A stretch of 58,748 nucleotides of DNA from positions 1 to 58,748 of the forward strand of contig CAYVVS010000004.1 in NCBI GenBank assembly GCA_964454845.1, given 5' to 3'. Below are positions 15,597 through 24,538 of this stretch, in pieces. Positions within the stretch are counted from its first letter, which is position 1. Each line of letters opens with the position of its first letter. The position numbers and the translations under genes were made by a program. Under the pieces are notes generated by a model. It searched no databases. It saw only the letters and a list, made by a program, of their open reading frames with translations, and was not told the origin of the DNA. Source of the DNA: GCA-016700035 sp964454845 (GTDB taxonomy: Bacteria > Patescibacteriota > Saccharimonadia > CAILAD01 > GCA-016700035).

Positions 15597-17069
15597 ATGA
15601 GTACAGAAAAATCGGTCCGCGTACGTTTTGCGCCGTCTCCAACAGGTTTTCTCCACATTGGTGGCGTTCGTACCGCGCTATTTAATTATCTCTTTGCCAA
15701 AAAACATGGTGGTAAGTTTATTCTGCGACTCGAGGATACGGATCGAGAGCGCTTTGTTGAAGAAGGGGTAGAGCAGATCACCGAAGTGCTATCTTGGCTT
15801 GGTCTTAATCCTGACGAAGGCTACTGGGAGGGTGAACATATCGGTGAAGCTGGGCCATATATTCAGAGCCAGCGGCTACCACATTACAAAAAGTATGTTC
15901 AAAATCTCGTAGACCATGGACTGGCATACTACAGCCGCATAAACCCCGAGGACTTTCAAGCTAAGCGTCAGGCAGCGATAGATGCCAAGAAACCGTTTGT
16001 CTATCGGCGTAAGCTAGAGCCAAATGAAACGAAAACATCCGGCTCAACAGACAATAGCCCGATTCGCCTGGATATCGCAGCTGTCCAGAAAAAACTTGCC
16101 ACTAGCTCCGTAGACTGGGAAGATGCAGTCCGCGGAACATTTAGTGTAAATTGGGATACGCTTGACGACTTTATTCTAGTAAAAGCAGATGGCTTTCCAA
16201 CATATAACTTCGCGAATATTATTGATGACCACGAAATGCACATCACGCATATTCTGCGCGGCGATGAATTTATTAGCTCAACGCCTAAGCACGCCATACT
16301 CTACGATGTATTAGATTTTGATCGTCCAGTTTGGGCTCATTTACCAGTCATTCTTGGAGCCGATGGTGCAAAACTATCTAAACGTCATGGCGACACCGAT
16401 GCTTTGCAATATCGCGAAAAAGGGTACCTACCAGAGGCGTTACTCAACTTTTTGGCCCTGCTTGGATGGAACGACGGCACAGAACAAGAAATCTTTTCTC
16501 TCAGCGAACTTGCCGATACGTTTAGCCTAGAGCGGATTCAAAAAAGTCCAGCAAAGTTCGACCTAGAACGTCTTAACTGGATGAACGGCATATTTATTCG
16601 AGAAAAACTTACTGAAGATGAGTATCTGGAGCGTGCTTTTGCCGAGCTCAAACAAGCCGACTTGCCAACAACTGATCAAGCAAGAGCTGCCGTACTGCTG
16701 GAACGAGACCGCATCAAAGCTTTTGCAGAACTACCTGAGCTAGTTAGATTCTTTTTTGCAGCACCCCATAACTTCACAGAAATTCGCAATCTAATTCATA
16801 AAAAAGCGGATTCATCAGAAGCAAAAAGACTATTAGCGGCAACGACCACAGCACTTCAAGCTTCATCTCAAGAGCTTGATGAAGCTACGCTCGAGACCCT
16901 GCTGCGTGATGTAGCCCAGGAGTTAGGCGTTAAAACCGGTCAGCTATTCTACGTGATCCGCTGCGCGATTACAGGAAAAACCGCCGCTCCAGGACTATTT
17001 GAAACCATAGCCGTGCTTGGAGCTACAGAAACAATTCAGCGCCTGCAAAGTACCACAGATAATCTCTAA
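15597..17069 (+). CDS. gltX: Glutamyl-tRNA synthetase
   Basis: A 490-residue class I synthetase. HIGH motif is FAPSPTGFLHIGGVRTALFN, and KMSKS motif is AKLSKRHGD. Length and domain order are bacterial. TATACT (15585-15590) is six bases before the ATG, indicating a leaderless mRNA. Whether it also charges tRNA-Gln (non-discriminating) depends on GatCAB elsewhere. Its stop overlaps by four bases the stop of the convergent pilin gene. Confidence 0.97.
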   Translation: MSTEKSVRVRFAPSPTGFLHIGGVRTALFNYLFAKKHGGKFILRLEDTDRERFVEEGVEQITEVLSWLGLNPDEGYWEGEHIGEAGPYIQSQRLPHYKKYVQNLVDHGLAYYSRINPEDFQAKRQAAIDAKKPFVYRRKLEPNETKTSGSTDNSPIRLDIAAVQKKLATSSVDWEDAVRGTFSVNWDTLDDFILVKADGFPTYNFANIIDDHEMHITHILRGDEFISSTPKHAILYDVLDFDRPVWAHLPVILGADGAKLSKRHGDTDALQYREKGYLPEALLNFLALLGWNDGTEQEIFSLSELADTFSLERIQKSPAKFDLERLNWMNGIFIREKLTEDEYLERAFAELKQADLPTTDQARAAVLLERDRIKAFAELPELVRFFFAAPHNFTEIRNLIHKKADSSEAKRLLAATTTALQASSQELDEATLETLLRDVAQELGVKTGQLFYVIRCAITGKTAAPGLFETIAVLGATETIQRLQSTTDNL

Positions 17070-18481
17070 GGTTCTGTGATGATTTCACGATAATTTAAGA
17101 TTGAATACGTTCCCGTTAATGGGAAGGAAGTTGGCGGTACAATTCTTAAATTGTCATCATAGCTATTTTTCGTTACTGCATAGCCGTCTACGGGGATATA
17201 ATTATTTCCTTGTCGTGTCACAATTGTCCATGTCCAATACTGGTTCGTTGCGATTGAACCATAGACTGTGATTGTCCCTTTTACCGTCTGTGTGCAGGTA
17301 GTTCCAGAAAGTGTATCCTTTTGATACCACGCATGCCCGTTCTGTGCTAGCATTGCTGCGTTTATCTCTATATTATTAGGAGCCAGGCGCGAAACCTTTA
17401 CATCTTTCTGCGCAATAAGGCCAATCGCTGCACTACTATCCTTAGCTGTATAGCGAATATCTCCCATAATTGTTATTGTCTTGTCTGTACTTCCATTGCT
17501 CGGGAGGTAAGCAGAGGCGATAGTTAACCGCTCTGGGTATGTTTGTCCGGGCACGTTACGCACCCAAACATTGTCCTCGACATATAGCAGGTCATTTGAA
17601 GGGTGAGCTAAGGTTTGGACAAAAGTGCGATTAGTTGAGTCACAACGCTCTCTAGTTAAACGATAAACATCTATACCACCATCGCTCCGCAACTCAAGAT
17701 AGTACCCGAGTTTCGAGGTTGGATTTGATGGACTTGTGGGTCCTAAGTAGCGTCCATTTGACTGGGCATCTGTCTTTATTTGACTTAAATCAGCGGTAAC
17801 CGACTGAAAGTCTACTGGGGGAACGGGAAACTTCCAGAGGCTGTTCGGACCTCCACTACCCCAGACTCCATTTTGTATCTGACCATTGCCGCCAAACTGG
17901 GCGGTGGGACGATACGAAGACTGCGCAGAAGATATAGTATCGTTTCCGACGCCATCAAAATGCACGCCAATATTGCTATGAAGTGGGCCATCCACGGTTT
18001 CATTGCTACCGATCCATATCTCGCTTGCAGTCAAAATCGCGTATTGAGCGAATGATGGAATAGCAATTGATGCCTGCAGAGCCCTCTGAGAGCCGTCTTT
18101 AGCTTTACCATAAGACCTAACGGTTACGCTAGTGTTCTCGCTCGAGGGTGGTTTAACATAAATCGAGTAACTCCCAGCAATCCTGCCATCGGGTGTTTTA
18201 TAATCATATGTAAATGGCCCATAGCCCTGGTCTGTGATTACTCCACATGGCTGCCCATCACAATAGTCGTTCACATTGTGGCTCAGATGCCATAAGTAAT
18301 AGTTAAGTCCTGCCTCGGCGATATACGTAGACGAGATTGCTTTTTCAGTTTGCCTAGCAAAACGCTGCTGCGCAACAATTCCTATTGCCATTGTAATTGC
18401 GATTGAGGCTACCACTGCGCAAGTTACAAGTACCTGTACTAATGAAGCTCCGTTTCTTTTGGCTGGGGTAACTTTTTTCAT
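17066..18481 (-). CDS. PilX/GspK-like minor pilin, last gene of pilin operon
   Basis: A 471-residue exported protein. A prepilin-like leader is seen (Gly11 cleavage point, then ASLVQVLVTCAVVASIAI), but mature residue 5 is Gln instead of Glu, as in tip-type pilins that lack Glu5. The N-terminal helix continues as in PilX (AEAGLNYYLWHL). The large C-terminal part is polar with several Cys and no domain I recognise. It overlaps the preceding pilin gene by four bases. It may form the pilus tip or an adhesin (inference). Confidence 0.7.
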   Translation of the reverse strand: MKKVTPAKRNGASLVQVLVTCAVVASIAITMAIGIVAQQRFARQTEKAISSTYIAEAGLNYYLWHLSHNVNDYCDGQPCGVITDQGYGPFTYDYKTPDGRIAGSYSIYVKPPSSENTSVTVRSYGKAKDGSQRALQASIAIPSFAQYAILTASEIWIGSNETVDGPLHSNIGVHFDGVGNDTISSAQSSYRPTAQFGGNGQIQNGVWGSGGPNSLWKFPVPPVDFQSVTADLSQIKTDAQSNGRYLGPTSPSNPTSKLGYYLELRSDGGIDVYRLTRERCDSTNRTFVQTLAHPSNDLLYVEDNVWVRNVPGQTYPERLTIASAYLPSNGSTDKTITIMGDIRYTAKDSSAAIGLIAQKDVKVSRLAPNNIEINAAMLAQNGHAWYQKDTLSGTTCTQTVKGTITVYGSIATNQYWTWTIVTRQGNNYIPVDGYAVTKNSYDDNLRIVPPTSFPLTGTYSILNYREIITEP

Positions 18482-19065
18482 AGATTTGACTTTAGATTCC
18501 TCAGTTGAATTTTCGTGCTACCCTCCTGATCTTTTGGCAAAACCTTAGGATAAGGATTAGATATCAAGATTATCTCTATTTGTCTCACGGCAGCTATATC
18601 ACTTAAATCTGTAAGCAACTGGTTGTTTTCGTTATAGTAGCGAAAAAGATTTGCACTCCCATTACTAATTTCACCTAAATCGTACGTTTTTTTGGCCGAT
18701 TCATCGTAAGTGTAGTTTGGTGCTGTACCAGTTGCAGGGATTGTATCAATCCTCAGACGAGAACCTTCAACGTAGTAACGCGACTTATCTGGGACCACAT
18801 CACGAGGGGAGTAGAATGACTCAAACACAATCTCATTATTTTTCACCTCATATATTCTGGTTGTAGATCTTAAGACTCTGCTCATTCTATCTAGAAGCCG
18901 AGTTGTCTCATAATTTGCTTTCGATTGCGCGGCTGCAAACAAATAGGCCCGCCAGCCTTGGTAAGTAATCCAAATAAGCAAGATACTGCCCATTACAATA
19001 AGTGGCAACACTACGAGTAGCTCAACCAGAGTATAGCCTGGTCTTCTCTTGTGCTGGATATTCAT
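18478..19065 (-). CDS. PilW-like minor pilin
   Basis: A 195-residue type IV pilin-like protein. Leader MNIQHKRRPG is followed by YTLVELLVVLPLIVMGSILL with Glu at mature position 5. The mature part (ANYETTRLLDRMSRVLRST, then ENNEIVFESFY-like strands) has the PilW/GspJ pattern. It overlaps both neighbours by four bases, so the three genes form one tightly coupled operon. Confidence 0.85.
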   Translation of the reverse strand: MNIQHKRRPGYTLVELLVVLPLIVMGSILLIWITYQGWRAYLFAAAQSKANYETTRLLDRMSRVLRSTTRIYEVKNNEIVFESFYSPRDVVPDKSRYYVEGSRLRIDTIPATGTAPNYTYDESAKKTYDLGEISNGSANLFRYYNENNQLLTDLSDIAAVRQIEIILISNPYPKVLPKDQEGSTKIQLRNLKSNL

Positions 19066-20414
19066 GGGATTATTACTCCGGAGTATTGAATTGTCTGCCT
19101 CCCGGAAATTGTAACGACAACATCCCAGGCGCCTGACTGTATACCTACCAAATTGAACGTGGCTGAAAGTGAATCTGCACCAGAGGAATTTACCGACGAC
19201 GCACCCCTATCGGGTTGACCAGCTTTCCTCAGGACTACACTTGCAGATCCGGACAGATTTGAGCCAGTAATATCAATAATTGTGCTCGTGGTAATATCTG
19301 GGCTTATAGGGTTAATTTGTGAGATGACCGGATATTGGCTTGGGTTAGCAACTAAGGTTATTCTCGCATCTAATGAAAGGTCGGGTGAAAGGCCTAAGGG
19401 TTGATACGGAGTGGTAGACAACACGGTATAGCCATTAGCAGAGATGACGTAACTGTCCCATTCAACAGAGGCAATATTAATCTTGCCATTCTGATCTGTT
19501 GTGTAAGACTGAGAATATTTATATACGATAGGCGAACTACCAAGTTGTTTTTCTCCCCGAATATCAAGTGTGACTCCTGGCTTAATTTGCCCTGATTGGT
19601 CATAGACAGTCATTGATAAGTTACTAACCTTATCAATTGCAAACGTCTTCGTTACAGTCTGTTGAGCAACGAGCCCAAAATCTGGATTTGCCGGATTTGT
19701 TATGCTGCCGTTAATAGGATAGGTTTTTTCAGAAGAATAACCAGCTTTAGTTACCTCAATATGGTAGTTTTGAGCAGTATCTGGCGGCAACTTAGGAATC
19801 ACTACTTGCCCCAATACGTCGGTCTGCGTACTGACGCCAACCGCTGGTGAAAGTTGCGTATTTACGATACTCACATTGGCAGCCTCTATGGGATTACCAT
19901 TGGCATCAATTACTTTTACTATGAGTACTCCTGTATTTCCTGCAGTTTCTGCAGTTTTTGCTGCAATATCCGTCGATAGCCGAGCGTATGTCTTTTTTTT
20001 ATCCGTAGACATAATGGTAATTGTTGCTTTTTTATAATCATACGGATAAAGATCAACCGGCTTAGACGGAACAGTTCCGTCCAGATTTCCATCAAATTGA
20101 TTATCTACATAGCGTATATCAGTAACTACATTCAGCTTGAGTCCATTCCGCGTAATGATTTCTTCATCAAGGATTGTCCCGGCTGGATAAATTGATCCAG
20201 ACTTTGTTGCGAGTGAGTCGTATGGTAAATTTTTCAATTCCTCGAGTTTTTCTTGTGCCAACCCGATGCTCGTCGATCTAATCTTACTGCTAAATAGCAA
20301 GGTGAGATTTGTAGTTATCAATGAAAAAATAGCTAAAAACATAAAGGCCATCAAGCTCATGGCGATCACTGTCTCAATAAGCGTAAAACCAAGCTTGGCA
20401 GGCGGCTTATACAT
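19062..20414 (-). CDS. PilV-like minor pilin with Ig/carboxypeptidase-like adhesive repeats
   Basis: A 450-residue protein starting at MYKPPAKLG with FTLIETVIAMSLMAFMFLA as the pilin helix. After a pilin-like part it has at least one carboxypeptidase-regulatory/CnaB-like domain (VIDANGNPIEAANVSI, GQVVIPKLPP), a second with DQSGQIKPGVTLDIRG, and a C-terminal IPT/Ig-like domain (ISPDITTSTIIDITGSNL). This makes it two to three times longer than usual pilins and a candidate adhesin. TATAAT on the minus strand (20421-20426) lies six bases before the ATG, fixing the start and implying a leaderless operon mRNA. Confidence 0.85.
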   Translation of the reverse strand: MYKPPAKLGFTLIETVIAMSLMAFMFLAIFSLITTNLTLLFSSKIRSTSIGLAQEKLEELKNLPYDSLATKSGSIYPAGTILDEEIITRNGLKLNVVTDIRYVDNQFDGNLDGTVPSKPVDLYPYDYKKATITIMSTDKKKTYARLSTDIAAKTAETAGNTGVLIVKVIDANGNPIEAANVSIVNTQLSPAVGVSTQTDVLGQVVIPKLPPDTAQNYHIEVTKAGYSSEKTYPINGSITNPANPDFGLVAQQTVTKTFAIDKVSNLSMTVYDQSGQIKPGVTLDIRGEKQLGSSPIVYKYSQSYTTDQNGKINIASVEWDSYVISANGYTVLSTTPYQPLGLSPDLSLDARITLVANPSQYPVISQINPISPDITTSTIIDITGSNLSGSASVVLRKAGQPDRGASSVNSSGADSLSATFNLVGIQSGAWDVVVTISGRQTIQYSGVIIP

Positions 20415-20461
20415 GCCGTTATTATACCTCAAGCACAAGCGAATTTAACAGAAGCAAACTA

Positions 20462-20490
20462 TTGACTATTTTGATATTTTATGCTATTAT
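20462..20490 (+). promoter_or_regulatory. Promoter of the glycosyltransferase operon
   Basis: TTGACT (20462-20467), 17 bases and TATTAT (20485-20490). The start near 20497 lies downstream of an in-frame ATG at 20481, so translation should begin at 20523. Confidence 0.6.
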
Positions 20491-20522
20491 TACTCATTCT
20501 GTTGACATTTCAGATATTTATT

Positions 20523-21608
20523 ATGAAAAAGTTTTCTGCCACCAAGAAGCATCAACTCGCACTCATTATCCCCGGGCATAATGAGGAACTTGTTATTGAA
20601 AAAACCATCCACTCGGCAATTGCCGCCGGGCTGTCTACGGCGCATATTTACGTCGTAAGTGACAACTCTTCAGATAAGACAGCCGAGCTTGCTACAAATA
20701 TTCTTGGTAAAAATCATGTGATTTCCGTACGTCGCTCCGGCAAGGCACTTGCGATCAAGAAGGCGATCCGCGCCTTCCGTATAAAAAGCCGTTACACCTG
20801 GCTGCATATTGCTGATGCCGACTCAGCTTTTGAAGGTAAGTATTTTAGCATCTTCAAGAAAGAACTAGATCCAGAAAAATATGTTGCCGCTACTGGCTAC
20901 GTAAAATCTATGTACGGTGGCTGGATATCGAAATACCGAGCCTATGAATATAGCTTTGGACAAGAAATCATGCGCCGCATCCAACACATGCTGGGTGTAA
21001 TTCCAGTTATTCCTGGTCCAACCAGCTGTTTCCGTACAGATATCCTCAAGGATCTAGATTTTGAAACCCATAACTTTACGGAAGATTTCGATATCACTAT
21101 CCAAATTCATCGCAAAAAACTTGGGCGCATCGGATTTATTTCGCAAGCCCGCACACTCACGCAGGACCCCAAAGACTATGCTGACTACGTCAAGCAAATT
21201 ACTCGCTGGTACCGTGGCTTTTGGCAAGGAGTCTTAAGCTATAAAATCGGTCGTAAGTGGCAGAAGATTGATGGCTATCTAGGCTATCAGATTCTCGAGA
21301 TGTTTGCCTATTACTTCAACTTACTAGTTTTGCTTCCAATATTGCTTTTGAGTGGGCGAGGAGCGCATGTAATTGCTCAAACTTTCCTCCTTGATGTCGG
21401 TATCTTCTTTGCCATGACGCTTATGGCTTGCGTTGTGCATCGACGCCTCGATATCATCAGTGCTTTTCCGCTGTTTTATCTCTTGCGAATTACCAACATG
21501 GCGATCTACGTCAAAGCTTTCTTTGAAGTTATAGTTTTTCGTCGTTTCCGTGAACGCCAAGTTGGCTGGTCGACTGCAAACCGACGCTATAAAGTGGCTG
21601 AGGCCTAA
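20523..21608 (+). CDS. Family 2 glycosyltransferase, PgaC/IcaA-like
   Basis: A 361-residue membrane glycosyltransferase. The GT2 fold has LIIPGHNEELVIEKT, DADSAFEG (DxD-like), an EDFDITIQIHR acceptor Asp and QITRWYRGFW (QxxRW), followed by two or three TM helices. These features mark processive beta-glycan synthases such as poly-N-acetylglucosamine synthase. The next gene, four bases on, encodes a deacetylase, as in pgaCB. Starting at 20481 would add a hydrophobic MLLLLILLTFQIF, but that ATG lies within the promoter; the longer form stays possible. Confidence 0.85.
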   Translation: MKKFSATKKHQLALIIPGHNEELVIEKTIHSAIAAGLSTAHIYVVSDNSSDKTAELATNILGKNHVISVRRSGKALAIKKAIRAFRIKSRYTWLHIADADSAFEGKYFSIFKKELDPEKYVAATGYVKSMYGGWISKYRAYEYSFGQEIMRRIQHMLGVIPVIPGPTSCFRTDILKDLDFETHNFTEDFDITIQIHRKKLGRIGFISQARTLTQDPKDYADYVKQITRWYRGFWQGVLSYKIGRKWQKIDGYLGYQILEMFAYYFNLLVLLPILLLSGRGAHVIAQTFLLDVGIFFAMTLMACVVHRRLDIISAFPLFYLLRITNMAIYVKAFFEVIVFRRFRERQVGWSTANRRYKVAEA

Positions 21609-21611
21609 GCT

Positions 21612-22970
21612 ATGAATAAAAAATTTCTTAATTCATTTCTCTATGTAGTCGCAGCAGGATTTCTCTTGTGGCACCTCCTGCCACTCTTCGCTATTGGTAG
21701 GGTAGTGGCACCAACCGAAAAAACCAATGCGGAACTCGCTGCAAACACTATGTGTTATGGCGGGGGGCTTGATGTACCTACTTTTGGCGATCCGCTCAAA
21801 GATCCACTCATCACTACGCTCAATCAGAAAAACTCGGTTCTCAACTATACCGATACAGCTGAACGCATAGTACTCAATCCCTACCCAACAACCCCCGACG
21901 AATCGCCAGATGCAAGTTGGCAGGCCGATCACTATGGCAATAACACCCCGATTTTTATATCACAGCGTCAAGCATCAGGCGCTTCAGCACTTCGAGTGGA
22001 GCTTGTTGATTACATAGATGGTGACGCCAAGTGGCAGACGCAGAAAATCTCAGTTACGCCTGGTGAGATGTTGAGCTTTAATACTTCATATCGCACCAAT
22101 CAAAAGGTTGTAGCCAGCGTTACGCTGACGCAGAGTGACGGTACAGAAAAATACGTTACCCTCAAACAGCTGTCGGCATCAGAGGATTGGCAGAACCAAA
22201 CCTCTACCGTTATTGTTCCAAATGGCACAGTTTCTCTGCGCTTTTCAACCATTTTAAATACCACAGGTTGGCTCGAAACTAAAAACTATGCCGTATCCCG
22301 AATGAACGCTCCTAAATTCCAGCGCGGTATTGCAACTTTTACCTTTGATGATGGATGGAAGTCTGTGTACAATCAGGGCCTGCCCCTGTTCGATAAATAC
22401 GGTATCAAAACGACACAGTTTATAGTGGCCGACTACGATGTAAACGAAGCCTATATGACGCCTGAACAAATTCGCGAACTCCAGAAGCAAGGTCATGATA
22501 TCGGTTCGCACTCCTACTCACATGCAGACCACTCAAAACTACAGGGAGATGAGCTGATGCTAGAAGTTGCCGGCTCACGTGCTGTCCTCAACAGTAAGTT
22601 TGGTGGAGTAAACAATTTCGCTGCACCATTTGGCCGCTACAACCAAGATGTAACTAAAATGATTCGCAAATGCTATCAGAGTCACCGAACAACAGATACC
22701 GGCTTTAATGCCCCAGGGTATGATCGCTATCAAATTAAAGTACAAAACGTAGAAGTAGACACAACTCCAGAGCAAATACGTGAGTGGGCTCAGTTTGCTC
22801 AAAACAACAACCTCTGGCTGGTTCTGGTGTATCACCAGGTGGAAGACGGTGGGGAATACTCAGTTGATACAAATGCCCTTGAAAGCCATTTAAGGGCGGT
22901 GAAAGATACGGGTATCCACATCGATACCTATGAAAAGGCCCTCATCGAAACCTATTCGCAGGGACGCTAA
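21612..22970 (+). CDS. Exported polysaccharide deacetylase (NodB domain)
   Basis: A 452-residue protein. N-terminal signal anchor (residues 8-29), a beta-sandwich-like region (residues ~90-235) and a NodB deacetylase domain: FTFDDGW (Asp pair), HSYSHADH (metal His pair), AAPFGRYN and VYHQVEDGG. Partner of the upstream glycosyltransferase, so it probably de-N-acetylates or modifies the exported glycan as PgaB/IcaB do (inference). It starts four bases after the glycosyltransferase stop, without a strong ribosome site. Its end overlaps the convergent GH6 gene by four bases. Confidence 0.9.
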   Translation: MNKKFLNSFLYVVAAGFLLWHLLPLFAIGRVVAPTEKTNAELAANTMCYGGGLDVPTFGDPLKDPLITTLNQKNSVLNYTDTAERIVLNPYPTTPDESPDASWQADHYGNNTPIFISQRQASGASALRVELVDYIDGDAKWQTQKISVTPGEMLSFNTSYRTNQKVVASVTLTQSDGTEKYVTLKQLSASEDWQNQTSTVIVPNGTVSLRFSTILNTTGWLETKNYAVSRMNAPKFQRGIATFTFDDGWKSVYNQGLPLFDKYGIKTTQFIVADYDVNEAYMTPEQIRELQKQGHDIGSHSYSHADHSKLQGDELMLEVAGSRAVLNSKFGGVNNFAAPFGRYNQDVTKMIRKCYQSHRTTDTGFNAPGYDRYQIKVQNVEVDTTPEQIREWAQFAQNNNLWLVLVYHQVEDGGEYSVDTNALESHLRAVKDTGIHIDTYEKALIETYSQGR

Positions 22971-24121
22971 AAAGCGGCCCGCTGGGCAAGCCCTAGCGCA
23001 TAGTCAGCCCACCACTCACCGCTAGTTGGCGCGCCATTGCAGGACCCATCAGATTCACCGGGGTACTTGAGCCAAAGATAGGCATCAATCGGGTTGCCTC
23101 CCTGAGCACTCGGCGGTAAACCCAAACCTCTACCTTCTGGATTACACCAGGCTAAATCTGGAGCTGGGCCTTGGCCGTTCCGGCTTGTATCTATCACGAC
23201 GTGCAATCCACCTGTTTGCTGACTAATTTTACTCCCATAAACCTGTGACTCCGCGGTAGTCAAAAAATTTGAGACATTAAGGGAGACACCTTGCAGTCCC
23301 TGGGTACCAATTTGGCGTATGCGCCCAGCCATGACATCCGCACCTTGCCAGCGCGCATTTCCCGCATCTAGATATACATAATGATTTGCATCTGCAGATA
23401 AGATATCAATTGCCGCACGCAACACATCACTACGCTCTTGACGCTGTGCTGGCGTGAGGCAATCCCACCCAGCTAAGGCATCCGGCTCTAAAATGAACAC
23501 AGCCTTTTTGCCACTACTGGCGCCTGCGATAGACCGCACCCAAGCTTGATATGCCGAAGCGCTCGTTGCTCCACCCGCAGAATAGCTTCCACAGTCACGA
23601 ATGGGGATATTGTAGAGAATAAATACTGGAAGAGCCCCTTGTGACTGCATCTGACCGAGCCATTGCCTAGTAGCGGAGCCGACATCACCGTACCAACCGC
23701 CCAACCAAATTCCTACCGAGTTATTCGCAATTTTTGATATCAGAGTTGCATCACCAGGGCGAGTGCTTTGCCAAGTATTTACTTGTCGACGAGCTGGAGA
23801 ATTTGGATCTACAAAGAGCTTAGCCCCTGCGAAAGGATTTTGCCGTACCGAGACAACTTGTCGCTGAGCTTGGCGTTTCTTTTGTTCTAACTGAGCTTGA
23901 GCTTCGGCCTTTTTGAGGGCTTCTTCTGGGTTTTCCGTAGTTTCAGGTGGCGGAGCGGCAGTTGCCTGCGTCTGAGAAACTGATGCGACTAAATCCTGCG
24001 ATACAGCAGGTAAATATCGCGCCAAAAGAGGCGATAATGAGATGGCACCGCCAACGTAGGCTATAACAGCAAAAGCTGTGAGCACACCCAGCCGAATACG
24101 CCTGAAAGCTAACTTATCCAA
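22967..24121 (-). CDS. Membrane-anchored GH6 glycoside hydrolase (cellulase)
   Basis: A 384-residue exported enzyme. An N-terminal TM (about residues 10-35), a charged/Pro-Ala linker (55-95) and a GH6 domain are seen. GH6 marks: IPIRDCGS (Asp176), ILEPDALAGWD (catalytic acid Asp214), VVIDTSRNGQGP, CNPEGRGLG and LKYPGESDGSC. The sequence is like actinobacterial 1,4-beta-glucanases/cellobiohydrolases, suggesting transfer or a beta-glucan/biofilm-editing role next to the glycan synthase. It starts at TTG after AAGGGGGG. TTGACG and TACACT upstream on the minus strand make a promoter with an 18-base spacer. Confidence 0.92.
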   Translation of the reverse strand: MDKLAFRRIRLGVLTAFAVIAYVGGAISLSPLLARYLPAVSQDLVASVSQTQATAAPPPETTENPEEALKKAEAQAQLEQKKRQAQRQVVSVRQNPFAGAKLFVDPNSPARRQVNTWQSTRPGDATLISKIANNSVGIWLGGWYGDVGSATRQWLGQMQSQGALPVFILYNIPIRDCGSYSAGGATSASAYQAWVRSIAGASSGKKAVFILEPDALAGWDCLTPAQRQERSDVLRAAIDILSADANHYVYLDAGNARWQGADVMAGRIRQIGTQGLQGVSLNVSNFLTTAESQVYGSKISQQTGGLHVVIDTSRNGQGPAPDLAWCNPEGRGLGLPPSAQGGNPIDAYLWLKYPGESDGSCNGAPTSGEWWADYALGLAQRAAF

Positions 24122-24183
24122 TTCACCCCCCTTATGTTTACTTTAGTGTAGGTGACAGACCCATAAAACGTCAACCAAAACTA

Positions 24184-24267
24184 TTGACAAATACGCTTAT
24201 GACTGATAAAATACAGGGTATACGAAATGAGGGTGAGTCACATAGCGTGACTTAGCCTCATTTTTTT
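24184..24267 (+). promoter_or_regulatory. Strong promoter plus attenuator-like hairpin
   Basis: TTGACA (24184-24189), 17 bases and TAAAAT (24207-24212). The leader then carries a two-part hairpin (AAATGAGG 24225-24232 with CCTCATTT 24256-24263; GTCAC 24237-24241 with GTGAC 24247-24251) followed by seven Ts (24261-24267). This is an intrinsic terminator before the gene, so either a short RNA is made or read-through is regulated. Confidence 0.75.
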
Positions 24268-24303
24268 GTATGCAGATTACTTAACGAACTTATAGGAGTC
24301 GCT

Positions 24304-24477
24304 ATGACTTACGGAAAAGGTGGTGGCACACTACCTACAACTGTTGGGATCGCAACTGGTGCAGCTTTGCCTGCAACTGGTGCTACTGACAGCTGGATGG
24401 TGGTTGTTGCAGCAGCTATTGCAGCCGGTTTGGTTGCTTGGGGCATGCTCTACGCCATAAAGAACCGCGTTCGCTAA
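24304..24477 (+). CDS. 57-residue LPXTG-type surface protein
   Basis: This short gene encodes a protein with LPATG (residues 22-26), a hydrophobic helix (31-51, WMVVVAAAIAAGLVAWGMLY) and the basic end KNRVR: a complete sortase sorting signal with almost nothing before it. The N terminus is Gly/Thr-rich with no classical signal peptide, so the helix itself may direct insertion. TATAGGAG precedes the ATG by seven bases. A strong promoter with an attenuator-like hairpin and a tight terminator imply high, regulated expression. No sortase gene is in the window. Confidence 0.75.
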   Translation: MTYGKGGGTLPTTVGIATGAALPATGATDSWMVVVAAAIAAGLVAWGMLYAIKNRVR

Positions 24478-24493
24478 TACAAAACGCAACCAT

Positions 24494-24533
24494 AAGCCCT
24501 TCTGACATTCTTGAATGAAAAGAAGGGCTTTTG
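24494..24533 (+). terminator. Intrinsic terminator after LPXTG gene
   Basis: AAGCCCTTCT (24494-24503) pairs with AGAAGGGCTT (24521-24530), with further pairing outside (ACGCAA/TTGCGT). A T tract follows. Confidence 0.85.
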
Positions 24534-24538
24534 CGTAT

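Noticed and set aside
20481..20522. Upstream ATG for the glycosyltransferase
   Set aside because: It lies before the predicted transcription start and within the -10 region. Kept only as an alternative.
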